DNA of 64,000 nt from assembly GCA_948470335.1 (NCBI GenBank), contig CAOKOL010000003.1, positions 62,001-126,000 of the forward strand, written 5' to 3'. The notes under the pieces are model-generated. The model made no database searches and was not told the origin of the DNA. It saw only the letters and a list, made by a program, of their open reading frames with translations. Shown piece by piece: positions 17,528 to 25,450 of the stretch. The stretch is from an uncultured Lachnospiraceae bacterium (GTDB lineage Bacteria; Bacillota; Clostridia; Lachnospirales; Lachnospiraceae). Made by a program: the position numbers and the translations under genes. How positions within the stretch are numbered: the stretch's first letter is position 1; each line of letters starts with the position of its first letter.

Positions 17528-17651
17528 TGCATAAATGATTCGGCATACGCCCCACGTATGTCTGATGATTTATGCATATCTGACAAAAAACATCTCACAA
17601 AGTCAAACGCTGTGAGATTCCGGGGGTACATTAGCCTAAAAACTTCAGGCT
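17528..17651 (-). other. Hairpin-rich leader of the alpha-galactoside operon
   Basis: Three inverted repeats lie between the operon promoter region and the first gene: an imperfect 22-base-arm palindrome with outer TGCATAAAT/ATTTATGCA (17528-17576), ATCTCACA/TGTGAGAT (17592-17618) and AGCCT/AGGCT (17633-17651). No poly-T follows them. They may shape mRNA stability or be regulator sites; which is not known. Confidence 0.45.
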
Positions 17652-17709
17652 TTTATACAAAAATTGTACCAATTTACCCATTTCACGTATATAAATCATA
17701 AAAACACTT

Positions 17710-17768
17710 ATATACCAAAATGAAAAATATATACATTTTTTGGTTTATGTGTTATCATTTTGGTATAT
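17710..17768 (+). promoter_or_regulatory. Probable operator of the AraC-type regulator
   Basis: Perfect 14-base inverted arms, ATATACCAAAATGA (17710-17723) and its complement (17755-17768), flank a third half-site-like CATTTTTTGG at 17734-17743. The site lies in the divergent region 47 bases before the regulator start, suiting autoregulation and activation of the sugar operon. Binding is inferred. Confidence 0.5.
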
Positions 17769-17814
17769 GGATTGATTCTGTGTCAGATTGACGCAAGAAG
17801 GGAAGGCTCCGTTC

Positions 17815-18672
17815 ATGGACAAAAGAGTTAAGTTTGATGTTTTTCAGGGAGGTAAAAATATTGACATAACGATGTTTCAGTACGGGTGGGAACAATGTCT
17901 GCCCATGCATTCCTACGGCCCGGCCAAACGGAATCATTATCTGTTCCACTATGTTTTATCAGGAAAAGGATTTTTAAGCTCCAACAATACGGCGGGAGAG
18001 ACAAAGCTGTATCAGTTGGAGGCCGGCCAGGGGTTTTTAATCTGCCCCGGACAGGTGAATACTTATTATGCCGACGACAAAAAGCCCTGGGAATATGCCT
18101 GGGTGGAGTTTGACGGATTGAAGGCGGTGGAGTTTATGCAGCAGGCGGGCATGGATTTTGACCACCCGGTATACCGGCTGAAAAAGCGGGAGCTGCACGA
18201 CTGCATCAAAAGCGAGATTATGCAGCTTGTGGACAATCCTTACAGTTCGGATGTGAATCAGATCGGTCATCTGTATCTTTTTTTTGACGGACTGATCAGA
18301 GGAGGGGGGGCGGTCGGCAAGAATTCGCAGCCCTCCGGAAAAATGCGGGATGCCTATGTGAGAGAGGCGATTTCTTTTATCGAGCAGAATTTCGGCGACG
18401 ATATCACGGTGGAGGATATCGCCGAATATTGCAGCCTGAACCGGAATTATCTGGGAAAATTGTTTAAGGAGAGTACCAATCAGACGCTCCAGCATTTCCT
18501 GATTTATTATCGGATGACAAGGGCTTCGGAATATCTGAAATATTCCGATATGACGGTGGGAGAGGTAGGAAAAATGTGCGGTTATCAGAATCAGCTGCAT
18601 TTTTCCAGAGCGTTTAAGAATATTTATGGAGTATCCCCCAATCACTGGAGGGAAAAGAACAAACCCAGTTAG
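17815..18672 (+). CDS. AraC-family transcriptional regulator of the alpha-galactoside operon
   Basis: A 285-residue DNA-binding protein with an N-terminal cupin/AraC-ligand domain (MHSYGPAKRNHYLFHYVLSG, and LEAGQGFLICPGQ) and two C-terminal helix-turn-helix units beginning AISFIEQNFGDDITVEDIAEYC and ending LHFSRAFKNIYGVSPNHWR. It is divergent from the transporter operon, the usual position of RafR/MsmR-type activators. The ATG at 17815 is preferred because GGGAAGG ends 8 bases upstream; an in-frame TTG at 17788 lacks a site. The likely effector is an alpha-galactoside or melibiose (inference). Confidence 0.88.
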   Translation: MDKRVKFDVFQGGKNIDITMFQYGWEQCLPMHSYGPAKRNHYLFHYVLSGKGFLSSNNTAGETKLYQLEAGQGFLICPGQVNTYYADDKKPWEYAWVEFDGLKAVEFMQQAGMDFDHPVYRLKKRELHDCIKSEIMQLVDNPYSSDVNQIGHLYLFFDGLIRGGGAVGKNSQPSGKMRDAYVREAISFIEQNFGDDITVEDIAEYCSLNRNYLGKLFKESTNQTLQHFLIYYRMTRASEYLKYSDMTVGEVGKMCGYQNQLHFSRAFKNIYGVSPNHWREKNKPS

Positions 18673-18697
18673 GGTGTGTTTTGATAAAGGAGTTTGT

Positions 18698-20623
18698 ATG
18701 TCTGCTGTTGAATATGCAAGGGCCTGTAAGATGGCCCAGAAAATTTACCGACAGGATATGGCGGAGAAGCGGTATCCCTATCTGCGTGTGCTTGATGAGC
18801 TGCTGCCCTTCGTAAAGACGGCGGGAGAGCGGGATCTGGGCCTGATCGAGATTCCCGTCGAGCGGATTGTGGGAACGAAAACGGCCGGAAGAACCAAGGC
18901 TTTTGCCAGTAATTTTATGCCGCTGCTCTCTGAAAATTCGGAATTTGCCTCAAAATGGATTTCCCTCTACAATTCCCATATAGAAGAAGGCATCAGGGAG
19001 CCGGTGATCGCCTGCGAGTTTATGAATGAGTACTATATTATAGAAGGAAATAAGCGGGTCAGCGTGCTGAAATATTCCGGGGCGGTGACCGTGTCCGGTT
19101 ATGTTACCAGAATTATCCCGGTGTTGGATGACACAAAAGAGGTTAAAATATATTATGAATTTATGGATTTTAACCGGGATTCCAGGATGAACACCATTTA
19201 TTTTACCAGGCCGGGCAGCTTCCGGAAGCTGTGCGAGCTGACGGGAAAGGAGCCGGGGGAGCCCTGGTCCGAGGATGACAGGCGGCTTCTGTCTTCCTGT
19301 CTCCTTCATTTTACCAAGGTATTTCAGGAAAAGGGCGGGGCGAAGATCGGGATTACTCCGGGAGACGCCCTGCTGGTCTATCTGAATGTATATGGCTATG
19401 AGGGCATGGTGGACAAACGGGACGAGGTGCTGAAAAAGGAGCTTGTGCCTCTATGGGATGATATTGAGGCGCTGCCGGAAGCGGATAATGTAAACGTGGT
19501 GATGCAGCCGGAACAGGAGCCGGAAAAAAATCTGATTCAGAGACTGATCGAGCCTGTTTTTCTTCCCCATCGCCTGAAAGTGGGCTTTCTCTATTATAAG
19601 ACGGCGGAAACCTCCAGTTGGACCTACAGCCACGATCTGGGCCGCCTGTATCTGGAGGACAATATGGCCGGGCAGTTGGATATCCGCATTTACGATGGGA
19701 TTGAGACGGAGGAACAGTGCCTGGAACAGATTGAGCGGGCCATCGGCGAGGGATGCACGGTGCTCTTTACCACGTCGCCCCGTTTTCTCGGCCCCAGCAT
19801 GAAAGCGGGGATGAAGCATCCGCAGGTGAAGATCCTGAACTGTTCTCTGAATTCCTACAGCGGTCATATGCGTACGTATTACGGCAGGCTGTATGAAGCG
19901 AAGTTTCTGGTAGGCATGCTGGCCGGCATTCTGACGTACACGGACAATATCGGTTATATTGCGGATTTTCCGATTTTCGGGACGCCGGCGGCCGTCAATG
20001 CTTTTGCGCTGGGGGTGAAAATGGTGAACCCTCCGGCAAAGGTGCATCTGGCCTGGTCTACCAGGAAGGACTGCGACGTTTACCGGTTGCTGACGGATGC
20101 CAATGTGAGCCATATCGCAGGCAGGGAGATGCGGGCGCCGCTGCATTCTTCCAGGCGGTACGGGCTGTATGATCTGGCCGATGAAAAGGGAAAGGCGCTT
20201 GCTATGGCCATCTGGCACTGGGGGAAATTTTATCAGCGTATCCTGATGACCATTCTGAACGGAAACTGGAAGCGGGCTTCCCAGGCCCATGAAGGCGAGT
20301 CGGTGAATTACTGGTGGGGAATTTCTTCCGGCATGGTGGATCTGGTCTGTTCTCAGGTGATTCCGGAGCGGACCCGTGCGCTGGTGGAGCTGGTCCGGAA
20401 ACAGATCGTAAACGGCGGGTTCCAGATCTTTTCCGGGGACATTCCGGATCAGCAGGGTGTGATGCGGTGTGCCGGAAATCAGGTGCTGACGCCGGAAGAA
20501 ATCATACGGATGGACTGGCTGGTGGACAATGTGACGGGAGAGATTCCCACGGAGGACCAACTGGTGGCGGAAGCGGTGCCGATGGTGAAAATTCAGGGGA
20601 TTGATTCGGCGAATCTGATGTGA
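18698..20623 (+). CDS. Cytoplasmic ParB-like / BMP-type ligand-binding fusion protein (641 aa)
   Basis: No signal peptide or lipobox is present, unlike true BMP (PnrA-like) binding lipoproteins. Residues about 40-145 read like a ParB/Srx-type domain (IEIPVERIVGTKTAGRTKAF, then EYYIIEGNKRVSVLKYSG, close to the ParB box II pattern IxGxRRxxA). Residues about 310-600 match the BMP periplasmic-binding fold (LKVGFLYYKTAETSSWTYSH, TSPRFLGPSMKAG, IGYIADFPIFGTPAAVNAFALG). AAAGGAG precedes the ATG at 18698, 25 bases after the AraC stop, so it could be co-transcribed with the regulator. The combination suggests an intracellular purine-nucleoside-type sensor. Annotated genomes usually call such proteins BMP family binding proteins; the ParB-like call is mine. 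Confidence 0.65.
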   Translation: MSAVEYARACKMAQKIYRQDMAEKRYPYLRVLDELLPFVKTAGERDLGLIEIPVERIVGTKTAGRTKAFASNFMPLLSENSEFASKWISLYNSHIEEGIREPVIACEFMNEYYIIEGNKRVSVLKYSGAVTVSGYVTRIIPVLDDTKEVKIYYEFMDFNRDSRMNTIYFTRPGSFRKLCELTGKEPGEPWSEDDRRLLSSCLLHFTKVFQEKGGAKIGITPGDALLVYLNVYGYEGMVDKRDEVLKKELVPLWDDIEALPEADNVNVVMQPEQEPEKNLIQRLIEPVFLPHRLKVGFLYYKTAETSSWTYSHDLGRLYLEDNMAGQLDIRIYDGIETEEQCLEQIERAIGEGCTVLFTTSPRFLGPSMKAGMKHPQVKILNCSLNSYSGHMRTYYGRLYEAKFLVGMLAGILTYTDNIGYIADFPIFGTPAAVNAFALGVKMVNPPAKVHLAWSTRKDCDVYRLLTDANVSHIAGREMRAPLHSSRRYGLYDLADEKGKALAMAIWHWGKFYQRILMTILNGNWKRASQAHEGESVNYWWGISSGMVDLVCSQVIPERTRALVELVRKQIVNGGFQIFSGDIPDQQGVMRCAGNQVLTPEEIIRMDWLVDNVTGEIPTEDQLVAEAVPMVKIQGIDSANLM

Positions 20624-20730
20624 AAACCAGTGTTTTGCCTTTTTTCAGGCGGCAGGCGCGGCTGCCGCGCGGGAAAACCGGCATAAGATGCAAACGATGC
20701 GTTTACAGGGAATGAAAAACGGATAACAGG

Positions 20731-21339
20731 ATGAAGATTTTAGCAATTTCCGATACGGAATCAAAAATACTGTGGGATTATTTTGACAAAAGCCGTCTGG
20801 AGGGGATCGATGTGATCCTCTCCTGCGGCGATCTGGCTTCGGAATATCTGTCTTTTCTGGCTACTTTTTTCAAGGGGCCTGTTCTTTATGTCCACGGAAA
20901 CCATGACACTTCTTATGAGCAAAAGCCGCCGGAAGGGTGTATCTGTATTGAAGATCAGATATATGTATATAAGGGTGTCCGTTTCCTGGGGCTGGGCGGC
21001 TCCATGCGGTATAAGCCGGGCCCTCATCAGTATACCCAGGCCCAGATGACAAGGCGGGCGGCCAGGATGTGGTTTTCTATTTGGAAAGCCAGAGGATTTG
21101 ACGTGCTGGTGACCCATGCCCCGGCCAAAGGGCTGGGAGACGGAACCAGCCTGACCCACACGGGGTTTCAGGCCTTCTGCGGGCTGCTGGAACGGTGGAA
21201 GCCCGCCTATATGGTCCACGGGCATATGCATCTGAATTATGATCCGCTGGCGAAGCGGGTGAGGAAATTTGGGGAGACGGTGATTGTGAATGCGTATGAG
21301 AAGTGGGAGTTTGAGGTGGGGGAAAAAAAAGTATTTTGA
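20731..21339 (+). CDS. Metallophosphoesterase family protein (202 aa)
   Basis: A calcineurin-like phosphoesterase fold with the standard motif order: ISDTES near residue 6 (usually DXH), SCGDLASE (GD), HGNHDTS (GNHD), VTHAP and GHMHL (GHXH). The first metal-ligand His is replaced by Glu, which may be a subfamily feature or alter metal use. There is no signal peptide, so cytoplasmic. It lies 107 bases after the BMP-like gene. Substrate unknown. Confidence 0.85.
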   Translation: MKILAISDTESKILWDYFDKSRLEGIDVILSCGDLASEYLSFLATFFKGPVLYVHGNHDTSYEQKPPEGCICIEDQIYVYKGVRFLGLGGSMRYKPGPHQYTQAQMTRRAARMWFSIWKARGFDVLVTHAPAKGLGDGTSLTHTGFQAFCGLLERWKPAYMVHGHMHLNYDPLAKRVRKFGETVIVNAYEKWEFEVGEKKVF

Positions 21340-21491
21340 CGCGGTAAATGTTCTGAAAGGCTGCCGGGATGTTGGCAAAGCCGGTATTTGTTTATAATTG
21401 GTTTATATAAAAAGGGAAAAATGTGATGTTTTGTATAGAAACACCTGGAAAAACGGCAGGGTAAAAAACTGACCGGAAAAAGAAAAGCGGA

Positions 21492-21529
21492 TATTTTGGG
21501 GAGGGATTTTTGTATCCTCCCCAAAATAC
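21492..21529. terminator. Hairpin between convergent genes
   Basis: TATTTTGGGGAGG (21492-21504) pairs with CCTCCCCAAAATA (21517-21529) around a T-rich loop. It lies between the phosphoesterase gene and the ABC-F gene that run towards each other. No strong T-tract follows, so it may be a bidirectional but modest terminator. Confidence 0.6.
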
Positions 21530-21556
21530 CTGGTGCTATCCGAACCATGAAACGTT

Positions 21557-23110
21557 CTAGAGCTCCACTACCTCCGTCGCAATCCGTTCCCGAAACCTGA
21601 CATCATGCTCCACAAACACCATAGTGGGCTGATAATCCAGCAGCAGTTTTTCGATCTGCATTCTGGAAAAGACATCAATATAGTTCAGCGGTTCATCCCA
21701 TATATACAGGTGAGCCGGCGTTAAAAGGCTGGCAGCGATGAGGATTTTCTTTTTCTGGCCTTCGGAGTAATCCTCGATGTTTTTCGCAAATTGGACCCGT
21801 TCCAGTCCAAGCTGCCGCAGAATGGAACAGAACAGGCTTTGGTCTAACTGCCGTTCCTTACAGAACCGGGAGATATCGCCTTTGATTCCGGAGGTGTCCT
21901 GATTAATATAGGAAATAATCAGGCCGGAAGCAGTCTCACAGCAGCCGGACAGAGAATCCGTTTCCGTCGTCAAGGGCGGTTCGCCGGACAGTGCCGTGAC
22001 GCCCGCCGTCTGCAGGATCATCTTAATCAGCGTAGATTTACCGCAGCCGTTTTCTCCGTGGAGCGCGATCCGCTGTCCGCGTTTGACGGTAAAGGTTAGA
22101 TTGGTAAATACAGGCCCGTCGCCCGTGAGATATTTTACGCTGTAGTCCCGGACATTCACCAGCGTCTCTTTATGGTGAGTGAGAGGCATAAGCTTTAAAT
22201 CCACGGTCTGTTCCAGATCCACCAGAAGCCCTTCTTTTTCTTCGATTTCCCGGCTGATCCGGTTTTGCATCTGTTTGACCCGGCGCTGCATCTTCTTGGT
22301 TTTTGCGCCGATATAAGGCCTCATACCGATGGTAGAAACCCGGTCATGGTCTTTGATCGGATTGACACCGATTTTGGTGCTTTCATTTTTGTCGGCCCAC
22401 TGGGCGCTGCGTGCGGCAGCCTGTCTCAGTTTTCCGATTTCTTTCAGATGCTTTTCGTTTTCCGCCTGTGCGAACCGGTCTTTTCGCTGTTTGTTTTCCC
22501 ACCAACTGGAGAAATTTCCGGTCTGTACCTCAATGGTCTGCCGGTTCAGCACAAGAACATGGTCGACACAGGCATCCAGCAGATCCCGGTCATGGGAGAC
22601 AAGGATAAAGCCTTTCTTTTGGGACAGATAAGCTTTGACCTGTTCGCGGGATTCCTGGTCTAAATGATTCGTAGGCTCGTCGATCAGCAGAAAATCATTT
22701 TCACCGGAAAACAGGACGGCCAGCAGAACCTTGGTCCGTTCTCCGGGACTTAATGTTAAAAATGGCCTGTATAAAATCTCTGCGTCCTCGCATAACTGTT
22801 CCAGTTCACATATGATCTTCCACAGTTCGCATTGATTTTTCAGCTCATCCGCAAATTCTGCGGCGGGCCGGCGCATCTGCTCCTGGGAAATGAGATAGGG
22901 GAAATAATCAAATACGGCGGAACTGCTGATGGTTCCGGCATATTCATATTTTCCCAGCAGCAAATTTAGAAAAGTGGTCTTTCCTTTTCCGTTCCGGCCG
23001 ATCAGCCCAAGCTTCCAGTCTGTGTCAACGGAAAAAGAGACGTTCTCGAAAATATTGTCAAAACTTCCCTCATAGGAAAACGTGATGTTGTTGATATGAA
23101 TCTGTGACAT
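21557..23110 (-). CDS. ABC-F ATPase, Lsa-type ribosome protection protein
   Basis: 517 residues with two ABC domains and no membrane segment, the ABC-F architecture. First domain: Walker A GRNGKGKTT (38-46), signature LSPGERTK, Walker B FLLIDEPTNHLD. The linker includes AAARSAQWADKNESTK, IGMRPYIGAKTKKMQRR and long helices. Second domain: GENGCGKST, YSEGQKKK and LYIWDEPLNYID. The linker wording is that of Lsa/Vga-like antibiotic-resistance ABC-Fs, which displace lincosamides, pleuromutilins and streptogramin A from the ribosome. Actual resistance is inferred only. The ATG at 23110 has GGGAGGG about 7 bases upstream. A leader of about 430 bases suggests drug-inducible attenuation. Confidence 0.85.
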   Translation of the reverse strand: MSQIHINNITFSYEGSFDNIFENVSFSVDTDWKLGLIGRNGKGKTTFLNLLLGKYEYAGTISSSAVFDYFPYLISQEQMRRPAAEFADELKNQCELWKIICELEQLCEDAEILYRPFLTLSPGERTKVLLAVLFSGENDFLLIDEPTNHLDQESREQVKAYLSQKKGFILVSHDRDLLDACVDHVLVLNRQTIEVQTGNFSSWWENKQRKDRFAQAENEKHLKEIGKLRQAAARSAQWADKNESTKIGVNPIKDHDRVSTIGMRPYIGAKTKKMQRRVKQMQNRISREIEEKEGLLVDLEQTVDLKLMPLTHHKETLVNVRDYSVKYLTGDGPVFTNLTFTVKRGQRIALHGENGCGKSTLIKMILQTAGVTALSGEPPLTTETDSLSGCCETASGLIISYINQDTSGIKGDISRFCKERQLDQSLFCSILRQLGLERVQFAKNIEDYSEGQKKKILIAASLLTPAHLYIWDEPLNYIDVFSRMQIEKLLLDYQPTMVFVEHDVRFRERIATEVVEL

Positions 23111-23481
23111 TTGGCTCCCTCCCTTCTGATATCAGCCCTATCTGATTAAGATATGGCCGGCTGAAATGCGGCAGGCGGTCTGTTGTCTGTTTATGCTGCC
23201 GGCAGTCCATGGCAATGTATGATGCGAAGATCTGTGTTTGCCGGTGTATGCCTGTTCTTTCAAAGATACGGCGGATCATTTTGCCGGATACTTTGTAATG
23301 GGTATGTTCTTGGGAAGACCTCCCGGAGCGGGAAATATGACAGGAGCACAGAATGGCTTTCCATATATCCGCACACAAAAAGAGAGGTTATGAGAACATA
23401 ATCCACTTCTGGCAGCATGATAAAAAACAGTTACAGGTTCTGCCTGACACTGCAAAATCATCTCATGCGATCAAAAGTCGA

Positions 23482-23493
23482 TTATATTCTCAT
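23482..23493 (-). other. Three-codon leader ORF (Met-Arg-Ile) upstream of the ABC-F gene
   Basis: ATG AGA ATA TAA lies downstream of the strong promoter and is preceded by AGAGAGGTGG ending 5 bases before the ATG. Short leader ORFs that stall ribosomes are known to induce erm and several ABC-F genes. The role here is inferred; the ORF is too short for coding statistics. Confidence 0.3.
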
Positions 23494-23552
23494 CTTTCCA
23501 CCTCTCTCTTTGGCGTGATGCGTCACGGAAAACTGTTCCCGCGACATAAGGG

Positions 23553-23581
23553 ATTTTAACATGGATCAAGGCGGTTGTCAA
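23553..23581 (-). promoter_or_regulatory. Strong SigA promoter of the ABC-F gene
   Basis: Minus-strand TTGACA (23576-23581) and TAAAAT (23553-23558) are 17 bases apart. The -35 box overlaps the stop codon of the upstream gene. This gives a leader of about 430 bases before the ABC-F start; besides the mini-ORF it contains short GC-rich inverted repeats but no clear terminator that I can see. Confidence 0.65.
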
Positions 23582-24018
23582 GCGTCTGCACTCCACCAAA
23601 AAAGATTTTCAGACAGAGCCAATGAAGATAGAAGCTGCTGTAAATGTGTGTTTGGATTATATACGGTTAAATTCAAAACGCCGCCTTCAATATGCAGCAG
23701 GCAGTCTTCGTCTGCAAGCAGGATATAAATATCTCCTTTTTTGCTTGTTACAGTATTATAAATCATTTTTGTAAGCTGTTTGACTTCTATGCTGCCAAAC
23801 CATTGCCTGCAATAGATGTCAAAATGGAAATAGCAATATAATTTTAAAATGATCCGTATGATTTTCAGAGCATGATTCTTGATTTCGGTATTGCTCATAA
23901 AATATTGTTCAATATCAAAAAAACGCTTCTGTGAAGTCTGCGGAACTTGTTCCGGGAGAAAATCAATTACAAAACAGGGCTTATTGAGCAATGATTCTAT
24001 TTGTGCATGATTGTCCAT
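23578..24018 (-). CDS. Conserved hypothetical protein (146 aa)
   Basis: A soluble protein starting MDNHAQIESLLNKPCFVIDFLPEQVP, with mid-region LKIIRIILKLYCYFHFDIY and an aromatic end LALSENLFWWSADA. It resembles a small conserved family of unknown function in Lachnospiraceae whose members begin with a short helix and the phrase VIDFLPxQVP; I do not know a name for it. The ATG at 24018 has GAGGTG 5 bases upstream, better than the ATG at 24030. The gene is AT-richer than the surrounding DNA, as is the nitroreductase remnant beside it, suggesting a shared foreign origin. Function unknown. Confidence 0.65.
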   Translation of the reverse strand: MDNHAQIESLLNKPCFVIDFLPEQVPQTSQKRFFDIEQYFMSNTEIKNHALKIIRIILKLYCYFHFDIYCRQWFGSIEVKQLTKMIYNTVTSKKGDIYILLADEDCLLHIEGGVLNLTVYNPNTHLQQLLSSLALSENLFWWSADA

Positions 24019-24100
24019 TTTACACCTCATTTTAGTATGACAGACCCTATTTGCTTTAGCAGAAATATTCTAACATAGGTGTAAAAATATTTCCATATGC

Positions 24101-24430
24101 TTTGAAACTTTTGCGGATAAACCCATTATCATTCAAGTCACAAACAAAGAGATTCGTGATGAAATTTCAAGAATGAATTGTAAAATTGGTGGTTGGAAAG
24201 ACGGCTTTGACCCATTCTATGGTGCGCCTGCAATGCTGATTGTCTTTGCAAAAAAGGATTGGGTAAATCGCGTGTATGATGGTAGCCTTGTAATGGGAAA
24301 CCTTATGCTTGCGGCACATGAACTTGGTATTGGCAGTTGTTGGATTCATAGAGCAAAAGAAGAATTTGAAATGGAAAGGGGAAAGATTACAGAATATTCA
24401 CAGTTTATTTATTCATGCGTTTGCCGTGGG
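24101..24430 (+). pseudogene. Nitroreductase-family remnant
   Basis: The frame reads DKPIIIQVTNKEIRDEISRM, then DPFYGAPAMLIVFAKKD, DGSLVMGNLMLAAHELGIGS and CWIHRAKEEFE, which is the middle of an FMN nitroreductase. The N-terminal FMN-binding Arg-rich start is absent, with stops upstream of 24074. After GKITEY the frame no longer resembles the family. AT-rich codon use differs from the neighbours. It is most likely the debris of a transferred gene. Confidence 0.7.
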
Positions 24431-24592
24431 TGCTTAATAAGAAAGGCTATACAGACAGCCGCCCGATATGGTATAATAACAACCCTATTATTCTTTTGCC
24501 GTCGAGGCGGAACCGCCCGGCGTATAAAGCCTGGCCTGTCAGGCAGTCAGTCAGGGAGTTGCGGAACTTTAAAATAGTGAGAGGAAAACGGT

Positions 24593-25450
24593 ATGGAACG
24601 GAAATGGCGAATAACGGTCTGGGGGGTCAGAGGTTCGGCGCCCAGGCCGGAGGCCGGTTATCTGGAATATGGAGGAAATACGGTCTGCACCTCATTGGAA
24701 CGGAAGGATGACCTGGTGATTCTGGATGGGGGAAGCGGTCTGTCCTGTCTGGGGCGGAAGATTGGAGGCGGGCAGTCTGCGGACGGGGCAGACTTTAAGC
24801 GACTGCATATTTTATTCAGTCATCTGCATCTGGACCATGTGATGGGGCTGTTTCAGTTTCCGCCCTTCTATCGCCAGGAAACAGAAATACATCTCTATGG
24901 CGGTTCCGGATTTCAAGAGAAACTGGAGACGCTGGTTGGTCCGCCTCTGTGGCCGGTGGGATTCCGGGAATTTCGTGCAAAGCTGGCCTTTCATGAGCTG
25001 TGTCCGGGAGGAGCCTTTTATCTGACCGGCTTAAAAGATCTGAGAGGATATACGATGGAGGGAAATCATCCGGGAGGGAGCCTGCTGTACCGTCTTGAGG
25101 AGATGACGGATGAGAACGGAGGATACAAAACCGGCGGCAAAAGCCTGGTTTACGGCCTGGACTGCGAGATAAACGAAGTTATTTTTTCTGCCTGCGCCGC
25201 ATTCGCAAAGGAGAGCAGTCTGCTGATCTGGGATGCCGGCTTTGCGGGAGAGGATCTGCGTCCGGGCTGGGGGCATTCCACCTGGCAGCAGGGAATTGCC
25301 ATGAGACAGGCCGCAGGAGCGGAAAGGGTGCTGATGACCCATTATAACTGGGCGTATTCGGATACATTTCTGCGGCGGCAGGAGGAACTGGCGGGGAGAA
25401 TGGATCCTGCATGTATATTCGGAAGGGAAGGGATGGTGATTACCTTATGA
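24593..25450 (+). CDS. MBL-fold metallo-hydrolase (285 aa)
   Basis: Metallo-beta-lactamase superfamily: the N-terminal VRGSAPRPEAGYLEYGGNT motif resembles the phosphodiesterase branch, and SHLHLDHVMGL supplies the HXHXDH zinc site, with later His/Asp ligands (GNHPGG, IWDAGF, THYNW). No signal peptide, hence cytoplasmic. The ATG at 24593 has GTGAGAGGAAAA upstream. Its stop overlaps the start of the following GAF-HD-GYP gene (ATGA), so the two are translationally coupled and probably share a signalling function such as cyclic nucleotide turnover. Substrate unknown. Confidence 0.85.
   Translation: MERKWRITVWGVRGSAPRPEAGYLEYGGNTVCTSLERKDDLVILDGGSGLSCLGRKIGGGQSADGADFKRLHILFSHLHLDHVMGLFQFPPFYRQETEIHLYGGSGFQEKLETLVGPPLWPVGFREFRAKLAFHELCPGGAFYLTGLKDLRGYTMEGNHPGGSLLYRLEEMTDENGGYKTGGKSLVYGLDCEINEVIFSACAAFAKESSLLIWDAGFAGEDLRPGWGHSTWQQGIAMRQAAGAERVLMTHYNWAYSDTFLRRQEELAGRMDPACIFGREGMVITL

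Noticed and set aside
19451-20560. 369-residue minus-strand open frame opposite the BMP-domain gene
   Set aside because: His/Arg/Pro-rich translation typical of antisense of a GC-rich gene; the plus-strand product has recognisable domains.
23070-23378. Minus-strand frame in the ABC-F leader
   Set aside because: No ribosome site, no domain; it overlaps the ABC-F start and is probably chance.
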